The position numbers and the translations under genes were made by a program. Under the pieces are notes generated by a model. It had not been told where the DNA came from, made no database searches, and saw only the letters and a list, made by a program, of their open reading frames with translations. This document shows positions 45,234-54,404 of a stretch of DNA of 64,000 bases, one piece after another. Position 1 is the first letter of the stretch; every line of letters starts with the position of its first letter. Source of the stretch: an uncultured Hyphomicrobiales bacterium (GTDB taxonomy: Bacteria > Pseudomonadota > Alphaproteobacteria > Rhizobiales > Beijerinckiaceae); assembly GCA_903931945.1 (NCBI GenBank), contig CAIZEI010000066.1, positions 1 to 64,000 of the forward strand, given 5' to 3'.

Positions 45234-46649
45234 ATGGCCAAAATTCTCCCCGTCATCATGTGCGGCGGCTCGGGCACGCGAATGTGGCCCGAATCCCGCG
45301 AAAGCCTGCCCAAACAGTTTTTGCCCCTGCTCGGGCCGCTCTCGACCTTCCAGACTACGGTCAAGATGCTGGCGGGCAGCGACGCTTTCGACCGACCGGT
45401 CATTCTGACGAATTTTGACTACCGCTTTCTGGTCGCCGAACAGCTTGCGGCCATCGGCGCGCAGGCCGAAATCGTCATCGAGCCGGTTCGCCGGGATTCT
45501 GCCGCCGCTGTGGCTGTCGCTGTGGAACTCGCCGCGACGCGGGGGCCCGGGATCATCATCGCTGCGCTCGCGGCCGACCACGCCATTACCGGTCCGCAGA
45601 AATTTCTGGACCTGTGCGGCGATGCTGCGCGCGCCGCGCAGGCGGGTAAAATTGTCACCCTCGGGATCAAGCCCGCCCATCCCGCCACAGGATACGGCTA
45701 TATCCGCACCGGCGAAGCGATTGCTGGCGCGCCGGGTGCGTTCAACGTTGCCGCCTTTGTCGAAAAGCCTGATGTGGAAACCGCCCGAAAATACATTTCC
45801 GAGGGGTACCTCTGGAACTCTGGCAATTTCATTTTCAGCGCCGACACAATGAAGGCGGAAATTACGCAATTTGAACCCGCCATCGCCGCCGCTGCCGCGC
45901 GCGCGGTCGCAGAATCAAAACTGGACCTGCAATTTCGGGTTCTGGATGAAAAGGCGTTCGCCTCAAGCCCCAAAAAATCGATCGATTACGCCGTCATGGA
46001 GCATACCAAACGCGCCGCCGTGGTGCCTGCCGATATCGGCTGGTCGGATGTCGGCGCGTGGCCCTCTGTGCTGGAGTTGTCGCCCCGGGACGCGCAGGGA
46101 AACGCCATTTTCGGAAATGGCGCAATACTCGATTCGACAAATGTGCTGATCCGCTCGCCTGACCATCTCACCGCCGTTGTCGGCCTTGACAATGTAGTCG
46201 TCATTACAACCAGCGACGCCGTTCTTGTGCTCAACGCCAGCAAGGCCGATCAGGTCAAGGGGCTGGTGGAAAAACTCAAGAGCGAAGGTCGCCGCGAGGT
46301 TCTCGAGCACAAGCGGATCTATCGGCCCTGGGGCTATTATCAAAGCATTGACAACGGCGACCGCTATCAGGTCAAGCGCATCGTGGTGAAACCCGGCGGC
46401 CAGCTGTCGCTGCAAAAGCATTTCCATCGCGCCGAACATTGGGTCGTCGTGCGTGGCGTGGCTGAAGTCACATGCGACGAGACAAAAAAACTCGTGCAGG
46501 AAAATGAATCCATCTATCTGCCGCTCGGCTCTGTTCACCGCCTCGAAAACCCCGGCAAAATCGATATCGAGTTGATCGAGGTCCAGACTGGCAGCTATCT
46601 CGGCGAGGATGACATCATCCGGATTGAGGATGCCTATCACCGCGTCTGA
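45234..46649 (+). CDS. manC: Mannose-1-phosphate guanylyltransferase / mannose-6-phosphate isomerase
   Basis: Makes GDP-mannose for polysaccharide synthesis. 471 residues. The nucleotidyltransferase signature is MCGGSGTRMWPESRESLPKQ; the FVEKP motif lies in AAFVEKPD. The C-terminal type II isomerase is a cupin with RPWGYYQSIDNGDRYQVKRI, then QLSLQKHFHRAEHWVVVRG. GGAAGA lies before the ATG. It opens the exopolysaccharide region and is convergent with the sugar-transferase gene. Confidence 0.95.
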   Translation: MAKILPVIMCGGSGTRMWPESRESLPKQFLPLLGPLSTFQTTVKMLAGSDAFDRPVILTNFDYRFLVAEQLAAIGAQAEIVIEPVRRDSAAAVAVAVELAATRGPGIIIAALAADHAITGPQKFLDLCGDAARAAQAGKIVTLGIKPAHPATGYGYIRTGEAIAGAPGAFNVAAFVEKPDVETARKYISEGYLWNSGNFIFSADTMKAEITQFEPAIAAAAARAVAESKLDLQFRVLDEKAFASSPKKSIDYAVMEHTKRAAVVPADIGWSDVGAWPSVLELSPRDAQGNAIFGNGAILDSTNVLIRSPDHLTAVVGLDNVVVITTSDAVLVLNASKADQVKGLVEKLKSEGRREVLEHKRIYRPWGYYQSIDNGDRYQVKRIVVKPGGQLSLQKHFHRAEHWVVVRGVAEVTCDETKKLVQENESIYLPLGSVHRLENPGKIDIELIEVQTGSYLGEDDIIRIEDAYHRV

Positions 46650-46766
46650 CGGATTCTGGCGGGCGGAAGACGCTGCGCCGCAGTTTCATCGGCGCGCGAC
46701 CCCGGAGGTCTGCGTCGCTGTAGCTCCCATCCATGACGGCAAATGTGCGCGTCTTGGTTTTTCTGC

Positions 46767-48242
46767 TCAGTTGGCGTTTTTGTACGCCTTGCTGGAAAAC
46801 GCCGTCAGAAACATGATCTTCAGGTCGAACAGGAGCGACCAGTTGTCGATGTAATAGAGGTCATGCTCGACACGCCCGCGCATCTGGTCCGTCGTTGTCG
46901 TTTCACCCCGGAACCCGTTAACTTGCGCCCAGCCGGTAATTCCAGGACGCACATTGTGGCGGCGAGCATACAGAGCGATCTCGTTTTCATATTGCCGATT
47001 GTGCGCCAGGGCGTGCGGCCGTGGTCCCACCAGCGACATATTGCCTTGCAGCACATTCAGTAATTGCGGGAGTTCGTCGATATTGCAGCGACGGATAAAC
47101 CGCCCGACCCGTGTGACACGCGGATCGTCCCGCCGGGCCTGGGCAATCACAGCGCCATCGTCCATTGTCGACATGGAGCGAAACTTGAAAATACGGAACG
47201 GCTTTTGATTAAATCCATACCGGCGCTGGAGAAAAAACACCGGCCCTCGGGAATCCAGCTTGATGGCGATGGCGGTTATCAGAAAAAGCGGCGCCAGGAG
47301 AACAAGAGCGCCAAGCGCGCCGCAAATATCAACCATCCGCTTGGTGACAATTTCGAACAAATTCAGGGGCTGACCGGCCAAATTCAGGCTTGTTACCGGC
47401 CCGATACGATCCAGCTGGGCTTTGCCAAAGCGATCAAGCACGCCATCAAGCCCCAGATGCAGGGAGGCTGGAACGCTCAGAAATGCATTCATTGCAGCGT
47501 CGATCAGCGTCGACTGCGACAAGGGCGCGAGAATATAGATATCGTCGGGTCGCAGAACGCGCGCCGCATTCGCCGCCATGGCCAGAGTTGCGACAACATT
47601 TCTGTTATCGTCCAGCACGGTTGTCGAAACGATGTGCATACCGTGCCGCGACGGATCGTATCGGGCGTTGAAGCGTTCGATATCCGTATCGCGTCCGACA
47701 AGGAACACACGGCGCGCCGCTGCGCCGCCGAGCTGCGCGTCGCTTGCGACAATGCGTGTCATGGATGCGCGCGCTGCTGTCAGGGCAAAAAAGCCAAGAA
47801 AATAAGTCAGGATTATCGTGCCGCGCGAAATATCGTCGCCCGTTCTGGTGACGAAGGCAAGAATCGCCAGGCTCAGAAAGGCCGCGTTCCAGCGCATGAA
47901 CAGCCGCATTCCCTGATTGCGGAATGTCATAAGACTCACGATATCGTAATCTCTCCGCATCACGCCCGATGGAATGAAAAGAGCGGAAATCGCAAATCCG
48001 AGCGCGGCATGAGTGGCGAACATGCCGTCGATTTCGTAAAACATCGCATGATATAATGTGCCAGACGCAAGCGCGGCGACGAGAATCGCGCCGACATCGC
48101 TTGTGGCTGCAGCGATGGAAAGCGCCGTACGCCACAATGTGAGATGGCCGACGAAGTCATGTGTGACCGGAACATTGGAAGTCTGAAGCTCCGGTTCGAC
48201 CGAAGCGCCAGAATGTTCCAGGATATTTCCATCGAGTGGCAT
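46767..48242 (-). CDS. Undecaprenyl-phosphate glycosylphosphotransferase (exopolysaccharide initiation)
   Basis: 491 residues. It transfers the first sugar phosphate to the lipid carrier. The N-terminal half has several membrane segments and a CoA-binding-like middle domain ([15 protein letters not shown]). The C-terminal catalytic domain is of the WcaJ/ExoY type: [55 protein letters not shown] and LVGPRPHA. The chosen ATG has GAGG five bases upstream; the open frame before it overlaps the divergent acyltransferase region. The glucose or galactose specificity is not decidable. Confidence 0.92.
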   Translation of the reverse strand: MPLDGNILEHSGASVEPELQTSNVPVTHDFVGHLTLWRTALSIAAATSDVGAILVAALASGTLYHAMFYEIDGMFATHAALGFAISALFIPSGVMRRDYDIVSLMTFRNQGMRLFMRWNAAFLSLAILAFVTRTGDDISRGTIILTYFLGFFALTAARASMTRIVASDAQLGGAAARRVFLVGRDTDIERFNARYDPSRHGMHIVSTTVLDDNRNVVATLAMAANAARVLRPDDIYILAPLSQSTLIDAAMNAFLSVPASLHLGLDGVLDRFGKAQLDRIGPVTSLNLAGQPLNLFEIVTKRMVDICGALGALVLLAPLFLITAIAIKLDSRGPVFFLQRRYGFNQKPFRIFKFRSMSTMDDGAVIAQARRDDPRVTRVGRFIRRCNIDELPQLLNVLQGNMSLVGPRPHALAHNRQYENEIALYARRHNVRPGITGWAQVNGFRGETTTTDQMRGRVEHDLYYIDNWSLLFDLKIMFLTAFSSKAYKNAN

Positions 48243-48472
48243 GGCGGCCTCATTTCGAAACACATTTGCGCCGTATTGGCGCAGCAACGGGGTCAGGACC
48301 CCGCTTGTTTGAAAGGGGGGCACGCGCCATGCCACCAGAAACAAGGACCTCGGATTGACCCGGTCGCGGACTGGCGGGGGAGGCCTCGCGTCCGCTTGGC
48401 ACAGCCGTTGCGATGACGCTCCGGACAAGGCGAGTGTCTCATTCCGCGACATTGCCGACAGGCGAATTGTCC

Positions 48473-49597
48473 ATGCCAATCCCGGTCGCGTCTTCGCAAC
48501 AGCGTCGCAGATATGTTTCCCTGGATGGACTGCGCTTCATCGCGGCCATGGGCGTCGTTGCGCATCACTATGCGGGACTGGGAGGCGCCCCGATTGCCGA
48601 AACGCTGTTCGCGAAAAACTATCTGTTTGTCGATTTCTTTTTTGCGATTTCGGGATTTGTCATTTTTCACAATTACGTTGGCAGGGTGTCGACCTGGAGC
48701 GCGTATGGCGACTTTCTGAAAAACCGCCTTGCTCGTATCTATCCGCTGCACCTCTTCACATGTCTCGTTTATGTGGCGCTGGCGTTCACGCTCTGGCGCG
48801 ACAGGATCGACCGAAGTTTTGTCGATTCGAGCGCGCTTCTCCCCAATCTGCTGCTGGTCCATGCCTGGGGAACGACGCAAGCGACATCGTTTAATTATCC
48901 GTCGTGGTCGATCAGCGCAGAATGGTTGGCCTATCTTTCATTTCCTGCGGTTGGCTGGCTGATCGCTCGGGGCGGCGCCAGGGCGGCTGTCCTGGTCGCA
49001 ATTCTCCTGATCGACGGACTGGATCTTGCCAGCGCGGGGGGGATCATCGAACCCTGGACCACGCTGACGTATCATTTTGGGGCATTGCGGGCCGCGCCGA
49101 CCTTCCTTCTCGGGGCCGCCCTGGCGCAGGGCATCGAGCGCATCCCGCTAAAACTGACTGGATTTGGATGGGCCTGGGCGTGTTTTGCTGGCGCGATCCT
49201 GGCGATGATGGCGGGCGTCCATGACCAGTTGATCCTGCTCCTGCTGCTGGCCAGCGTAGCCGCAGCGGCCATTGCTGAGCGCGATGGCGCAACGGGCTTA
49301 CTCACGCGCCCGTTTATGGTGGCGCTGGGCGATCTGTCCTACGCGATTTACATGATCCATCCGTTGATGGCGGTGGCCTTGATCAATCTCGTTGCGGGGA
49401 AGATTCTCCATCTCGCCGGCGCGCCGCTCACGCTCTGGTGCATTTTTTGCGCTCTTGCGGCGAATGTGGGCGTCGCGGCCGCCGTTCACAAATGGATCGA
49501 GGTTCCCTCGCGGAACTATCTGCGGCGCGCGCAGCTTCCGATTTTTGCGAGTGTGAAAACGTTGACGCGCATTAACCAGAAAAAGACCGCAGCCTGA
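48473..49597 (+). CDS. Acyltransferase-3 family membrane protein (OafA/ExoZ-like)
   Basis: 374 residues with about ten hydrophobic segments. It adds acetyl or other acyl groups to sugars of surface polysaccharide. The start of the domain, YVSLDGLRFIAAMGVVAHHY, and the motif KNRLARIYPLHLF are typical of PF01757. The conserved SWSISAEWLAYLSFP block is present as PSWSISAEW. It is divergent from the sugar transferase and precedes the chain-length gene. The start at 48473 was preferred over an ATG 20 codons upstream on family alignment. Confidence 0.9.
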   Translation: MPIPVASSQQRRRYVSLDGLRFIAAMGVVAHHYAGLGGAPIAETLFAKNYLFVDFFFAISGFVIFHNYVGRVSTWSAYGDFLKNRLARIYPLHLFTCLVYVALAFTLWRDRIDRSFVDSSALLPNLLLVHAWGTTQATSFNYPSWSISAEWLAYLSFPAVGWLIARGGARAAVLVAILLIDGLDLASAGGIIEPWTTLTYHFGALRAAPTFLLGAALAQGIERIPLKLTGFGWAWACFAGAILAMMAGVHDQLILLLLLASVAAAAIAERDGATGLLTRPFMVALGDLSYAIYMIHPLMAVALINLVAGKILHLAGAPLTLWCIFCALAANVGVAAAVHKWIEVPSRNYLRRAQLPIFASVKTLTRINQKKTAA

Positions 49598-49710
49598 TTG
49601 AAACCGCTGTCATCGCCGGACGGATTTTCCCCGAATAGTGAACGTTTAGTAAGGATTTATCTTTAACAATGGACCCGCGAAGGCCCGCAATCCAGCCGTT
49701 CTGGCCGAAG

Positions 49711-49722
49711 CGAATCGATTCG
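49711..49722. promoter_or_regulatory. 12-bp perfect palindrome upstream of the exopolysaccharide operon
   Basis: CGAATCGATTCG lies about 40 bp before the start of the Wzz/GumC-like gene, after an AT-rich stretch (TTTAGTAAGGATTTATC). It is a possible operator; no regulator is adjacent. Confidence 0.35.
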
Positions 49723-49762
49723 AACGTATCCACGAACTCAACATTACCTTGTACGGATTCCA

Positions 49763-52039
49763 ATGACTGCGGCCTTTCGGTATGACCGCTGGAGCGAACC
49801 ACCGCCCGAGCGTGCGATGGATATCCGCGACTTCGTCCATGCCCTGGCGAGCCGCTGGAAAAGCATTGTCTTCTCCATGGCCGTCACAACCGGCATGGGG
49901 CTCTCCTATCTCGCCTTCACGCCGACGACCTATACGTCGACAGTCTCGATTCTGGTGGATGCGCGCCCGCGCGCGCCTGCCGGATCGGATCCGGCAGCCA
50001 ATATCAATGCCCAGGCCGACACGATCCTGGTGGAAAGTCAGGTCAAGGTCCTGTCGTCCAATACGGTTCTGATGCGCGTCGTGCAGCGCGAGGGCCTGGC
50101 GAACGATCCGGATTATGTCGGCGCAGGCGGGGGGCTGGTTGCGCGGCTGACAGGGATGATCGGGTTCCATGCGCCAGCGCAGGTCGCAGGCGACGATCGG
50201 GCTGCGCGCGCTGTTCAGGCCCTGGCCCGCTCTGTAACGGTCAAGCGGTCCGAACGCACCTATGTGATCGATGTCGATGTGTCGGCGCGCGACCCGGCAA
50301 AGGCTGCGCGGCTCGCCAACTCTGTTGCCGACGCCTATCTCGCCGATCAGCTCGATGCGCGCGCAACCATCGTTCGCGGCGACGCCAAATGGATCAGCCA
50401 GCGCCTCGGCGAATTGCAGGCGCGTGTTCAGGACGCAGAAAATCGCGTGCAGACCTACCGCGCGCAACACGCCATCACAGACGCCAATGGCAAGAACGTC
50501 GGGGATCAGGAGTTCGCCGATCTGTCCAACGAACTTGTCAAGGCGCGTGCGCGGGTGATCGATTCGAAATCACGCTGGGAGCGCTATCGCAGCGTGGTCA
50601 ATTCGGCGCGGATCAATGACCTGCCCGCCGAAGCTTCAAAATCGGGTGTGCTCGACAAATTGCGCGGCCAGCTTGCGGAAATTACGCGGCAGGAGTCCAA
50701 TTTACGGACGACGCTCGGGGACCGGCACCCGGCATTGCTCGAAGTCGAAAGCCAGCTGCGCGACACGAAGACTCAAATTAATGCCGAGCTGAAGCGCCTC
50801 GCTGACGCTGCCGGGGTTGAATACCAGGTGGCTCTGGACGCCGAGAACCAGACCATCGCCCGCGTCGAGCAGGCGCGCAAGGAAACAGAAGGGCGCAATC
50901 AGTCCAGCATCGAATTGCGGGAACTGGAACGCGACGTCGACGCCAGCAAGTCGGTCTATGAAAAATTCTTGCGCGCCCGCGAAAACAATGACGAACAGAA
51001 TACCGGTGGCCCCGACGCCCGCGTGATTGCGCCCGCTGTTGCGCCAGCTGCCCCCTCATCGCCAAAGACTGCGGCGATTATATTTGCTTCGGCTGCCTCC
51101 GGCCTGTTCATCGGAATCGGACTTGCACTCTTCAGCGACTATATGGAATCCACCTCACTGCCAGCCGGCGGGCGCGACAAACTCGACGACGACCTGGACG
51201 ATGTTGAGAATAGAAAAAGCCGCGTTCCAGTCAGGGGCAGGGCCCTGCGCGCCTGGCGTCACCGGGACAACGCAAGTCTGGACCATTCCGCCGGGGGCGC
51301 CGATGATCATCCCGACAAACAGTCCCGCCAAAAATCCGGACGGCCCGACGAGCGCATGACGCGCCGCCGCCCGCTGGAGGCGGAGCGCAAGGAGCCTGTG
51401 CTGAATTTAACCAGGGCGCGACCGCAGCAGGCCCGCGATGACGCAACGCAGGCAAGACTTTACGAGGCCCTGATGGGCGGCGCCCGGAGATCGCGGCATG
51501 GTCGTCAACGCGCCCGCGTGATGCTCCTGACGTCGATGGAAGACGCCGTTGACCGCGCCCGGGTGGCCGTCGATCTTGCTCGCTACGCCGCCGCTAAAGG
51601 CAAGCGGGCGCTGGTTATCGACGCTGACATCGACAATCCCGCGCTCGTCGATCAGTTGATGACTGTCACCGAGTACGGGTTGATTCTCCTCAACGGCGTG
51701 AGGCGACCGATATATCGCGCCAATTCCTTACTCTGGTTCGTGCCCATGCGAAACAATGAGGCGCGCATCGTCGACCGTCTGCTGCGACGCCCTGACATAC
51801 AGTGCTTCGAGGGCATCTCCGATGAGTTCGATCTGGTCACGTTGATCGGCCCGGTTCTGGACTTTGAGCCTGGCGCCGCCGAACTGGCCGCTGCGGCCGA
51901 CAGGATCGCGGTCATTGCAACCAGTGTCCAGCGGCAACCCGATGCCGGCGATATCGCTGACTTGCTCGGCGTCTCTCCGCACAGGATCGTGAGCGTCGCG
52001 CTCCATCCCCTGCGTGGGCGCGAGGGGGTTGCAGCGTGA
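49763..52039 (+). CDS. Wzz/GumC-type chain-length protein fused to a degenerate tyrosine-kinase domain
   Basis: 758 residues. Residues about 33-52 and 435-458 are the two membrane segments around a long periplasmic coiled-coil domain, with the Wzz start SILVDARPR and later RELERDVDASKSVYEKFLRA. The cytoplasmic part holds a charged linker and a BY-kinase-like fold at about 585-745. The Walker A' strand is kept (ALVIDADIDNP), but the Walker A loop is missing: MLLTSMEDAVDRARVAVDLA stands where GEGKST is expected. There is no C-terminal tyrosine cluster. It probably regulates chain length without kinase activity. The stop overlaps the next gene start (GTGA). Confidence 0.88.
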   Translation: MTAAFRYDRWSEPPPERAMDIRDFVHALASRWKSIVFSMAVTTGMGLSYLAFTPTTYTSTVSILVDARPRAPAGSDPAANINAQADTILVESQVKVLSSNTVLMRVVQREGLANDPDYVGAGGGLVARLTGMIGFHAPAQVAGDDRAARAVQALARSVTVKRSERTYVIDVDVSARDPAKAARLANSVADAYLADQLDARATIVRGDAKWISQRLGELQARVQDAENRVQTYRAQHAITDANGKNVGDQEFADLSNELVKARARVIDSKSRWERYRSVVNSARINDLPAEASKSGVLDKLRGQLAEITRQESNLRTTLGDRHPALLEVESQLRDTKTQINAELKRLADAAGVEYQVALDAENQTIARVEQARKETEGRNQSSIELRELERDVDASKSVYEKFLRARENNDEQNTGGPDARVIAPAVAPAAPSSPKTAAIIFASAASGLFIGIGLALFSDYMESTSLPAGGRDKLDDDLDDVENRKSRVPVRGRALRAWRHRDNASLDHSAGGADDHPDKQSRQKSGRPDERMTRRRPLEAERKEPVLNLTRARPQQARDDATQARLYEALMGGARRSRHGRQRARVMLLTSMEDAVDRARVAVDLARYAAAKGKRALVIDADIDNPALVDQLMTVTEYGLILLNGVRRPIYRANSLLWFVPMRNNEARIVDRLLRRPDIQCFEGISDEFDLVTLIGPVLDFEPGAAELAAAADRIAVIATSVQRQPDAGDIADLLGVSPHRIVSVALHPLRGREGVAA

Positions 52040-53343
52040 GTTCGGCCGCATGGTCCACGCGCGGGTTTCGTACGCCGGGCCGCGATCACGGCGAGCTGAT
52101 TGCAACCTTGGCGGACAGGGCGTTTACCGTTCTCGTGTTCGTCGTTCTGGCGCTCTATTTTTGTCTGTCGGATATGGCGCTCGCCAAATTTGGCGTCAAC
52201 TATGCCGAGGGCGGCGGCAGCGCGCTTGAAAAAATCCATCCTGCGACGTGGCTTGCCTTTGCGACCCTCATGCTGTTGGGCGCGCGTTATGGCAACCCGT
52301 TGCGGTTGCTCGACATCCTGGTCTCATTTCGTGGCTTGACCCTGTTCTTTCTGAGTTGGCTGCTGCTGTTCATCTGGGCGATGACGATCGTCAAGACTCC
52401 ATTCACGCCCCTCATCGATACATTTTTGTCAGCGATCGTGATGTTTCTGCTGATCTCCCAACTGGACGCGCGAAATATGCGAAAATTTGCATGTCTTGTG
52501 CATGCTTTCATGACCTTCAATGCGTTGCTCGGAATTTTTGAGTATGTGACGGGATGGCGACTGACCCCCTATACAATTGGTTCCACAGCCATTGATTTTG
52601 ACTGGCGCTCCACCGCAATTCTCGGTCACCCTCTGGGCAATGCGGCATTGACTGGCGCCTATGTTGTCGCGCTGTCCGTCGGCGGCGGCCAGGATCTGCC
52701 GCGCTATGTTCGACCGGCGGCGCTGGGACTGCAACTCCTCGCGATGATCGCATTTGGCGGGCGAACTTCCCTTGCCAGCGCTATCGTCATGATTGTCATT
52801 GTCGGTTTGTGGCATCTGGCTCGAATCTTGGGGGGACAGAGCTTCGATGGGCGCATGGCGCGCGGCGTTTTCTTCCTCGCCCCGTTGCTTGTGGCTGCGA
52901 TTGCGGCGGCGGGGTCTGGCGGGTTTTTTACGCAGTTCATTGACCGCATGAACGATGACGCCGGCAGCGGAAATACGCGACTGATACTGTTAACGTTTTT
53001 CCAGATCATCCCGTTGCGCGATATCATTTTCGGGCCCGATCAGGCCTATGTGGCGAGCTTGCAGGTTCTGGAAGGGACTGAGCTCGGCATTGAAAGCTTT
53101 TTTGCAGGATTCATTCTTGCATATGGCGCCATCATGGCTTCGATTTTCTTTGTCGGTCTGTTCGCTTTCTGCTGGCAGATGGTGCGTCTGACGCGACCTG
53201 CGACTGCGTTGATGCTGCTGTTTTACTTTATCGTGGCGAGCACATCGGTCAGCCTGTCCGTGAAAACCATCACGTTTTCCATTCTTGTGGCGATGACCCT
53301 TTCGATCATGCGCACGCCGCCGCAACCGGACCGATATGTATGA
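52036..53343 (+). CDS. Polysaccharide polymerase/ligase-like membrane protein (VpsF/Wzy type)
   Basis: 435 residues, many hydrophobic segments (for example AFTVLVFVVLALYFCLSDMA, GVFFLAPLLVAAIAAAGSGG) with a large loop before the C-terminal helices. This is the layout of O-antigen ligase and Wzy polymerases; the central GGRTSLASAIVMIVIVGLWHL and the loop NTRLILLTFFQIIPLRDIIFG fit VpsF-like proteins. It starts with GTG overlapping the previous stop and itself overlaps the following gene by 4 bp. Confidence 0.83.
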   Translation: MSSAAWSTRGFRTPGRDHGELIATLADRAFTVLVFVVLALYFCLSDMALAKFGVNYAEGGGSALEKIHPATWLAFATLMLLGARYGNPLRLLDILVSFRGLTLFFLSWLLLFIWAMTIVKTPFTPLIDTFLSAIVMFLLISQLDARNMRKFACLVHAFMTFNALLGIFEYVTGWRLTPYTIGSTAIDFDWRSTAILGHPLGNAALTGAYVVALSVGGGQDLPRYVRPAALGLQLLAMIAFGGRTSLASAIVMIVIVGLWHLARILGGQSFDGRMARGVFFLAPLLVAAIAAAGSGGFFTQFIDRMNDDAGSGNTRLILLTFFQIIPLRDIIFGPDQAYVASLQVLEGTELGIESFFAGFILAYGAIMASIFFVGLFAFCWQMVRLTRPATALMLLFYFIVASTSVSLSVKTITFSILVAMTLSIMRTPPQPDRYV

Positions 53344-54404
53344 AGCAGGCTCGCATCATCGTTGATCACAGCCATTGCGGGCGGCATGTCACAGGCCTTG
53401 AACGCATCACGCTGGAGCTGTTTTCCGCCGAAGCGCTCGCGCCCCTGTGTGTCGATATCGTGCGCTCCACCGGCGTGCCGGATATGATCGTCAAGCAGAC
53501 TGTTGCTATGCCAGCAGCGCTGGCGATGGACCGTCGAGCGCTGCTCGTCTGCCCCAACTTTCCGCCATCGTTGACAGCGAGCCTGTTTGGCGGGCGCTGT
53601 CTGCCCTATATTCACGACCTCTTTCTGATGACACGGCCTGGCGACCTCAACGGGCGCGCCAAACTCTATATGGCGCCGGCCTTTCGCGCCGCCGTCAAAA
53701 AGCTGCCCCGCTTCCTCGTGAACTCGGCGACGACGCGCGACGAATTGCGCCGTTATTGCCGGGCCGACGCCGAAATCCAGCTCTATCGACCGGCTGTACG
53801 AAATGTCTTCGACCTTGACGCCAGCGCGCGCGGCGCCGCGCCGGCTTTATCGCGCGGGTTAAGACTCATTGCGCTGGGCACGATCGAGCCGCGCAAGAAT
53901 CTTCGCGCTGCAGGCGCGATTTTGCAAGCGCTGCGCAACAGCCGTTTTCCCGACGCCACGCTCGACCTTGTCGGTCGTCCGGGTTGGGGCGATGACGCCG
54001 AAAGGCTCGCCACAGCGCCGGGCGTCACGATCCATGGCTATCAACCGCTGGAGCGTGTGCGCGACCTGATCCAGGGCGCAGACGCATTGATCTCGACCTC
54101 TCATGATGAAGGGTTGGGGTTGCCGTTGCTTGAAGCGCAATATGCCGGCCTGCCAGTCATCGCGCCTGACAAGGCGGTGTTTCGCGAGGTATTGGCCGAC
54201 TCTGGCTGGTTGATCGATCCTGCTGATGCGAATGGCGCCGCTGCGCACATATCCTCATGCCTCGCAGCGAACGATTGGCGTTCCAGGGCCAGCGCTGCTG
54301 CGCTAACCAATATTGAACGTTGGATGGGACTCGCGCGCGCCGATCACATACAGGTCTTGCGGTTGCTGGCGCGTCTTGCCGGCGCCGGAGCCCTGTCATG
54401 TTAG
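53340..54404 (+). CDS. GT4-family glycosyltransferase
   Basis: 354 residues, cytoplasmic GT-B fold. The donor-binding half shows GTIEPRKNLRAAGAIL, then VGRPGWGDDAERLA, and the EX7E-like motif in TSHDEGLGLPLLEAQYAGLP. The N-terminal HVTGLERITLEL resembles mannosyl-transferases acting early in repeat-unit assembly. The neighbouring manC would supply GDP-mannose, though the sugar is inferred. Overlaps the upstream gene by 4 bp and the flippase by 7 bp. Confidence 0.88.
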   Translation: MKQARIIVDHSHCGRHVTGLERITLELFSAEALAPLCVDIVRSTGVPDMIVKQTVAMPAALAMDRRALLVCPNFPPSLTASLFGGRCLPYIHDLFLMTRPGDLNGRAKLYMAPAFRAAVKKLPRFLVNSATTRDELRRYCRADAEIQLYRPAVRNVFDLDASARGAAPALSRGLRLIALGTIEPRKNLRAAGAILQALRNSRFPDATLDLVGRPGWGDDAERLATAPGVTIHGYQPLERVRDLIQGADALISTSHDEGLGLPLLEAQYAGLPVIAPDKAVFREVLADSGWLIDPADANGAAAHISSCLAANDWRSRASAAALTNIERWMGLARADHIQVLRLLARLAGAGALSC

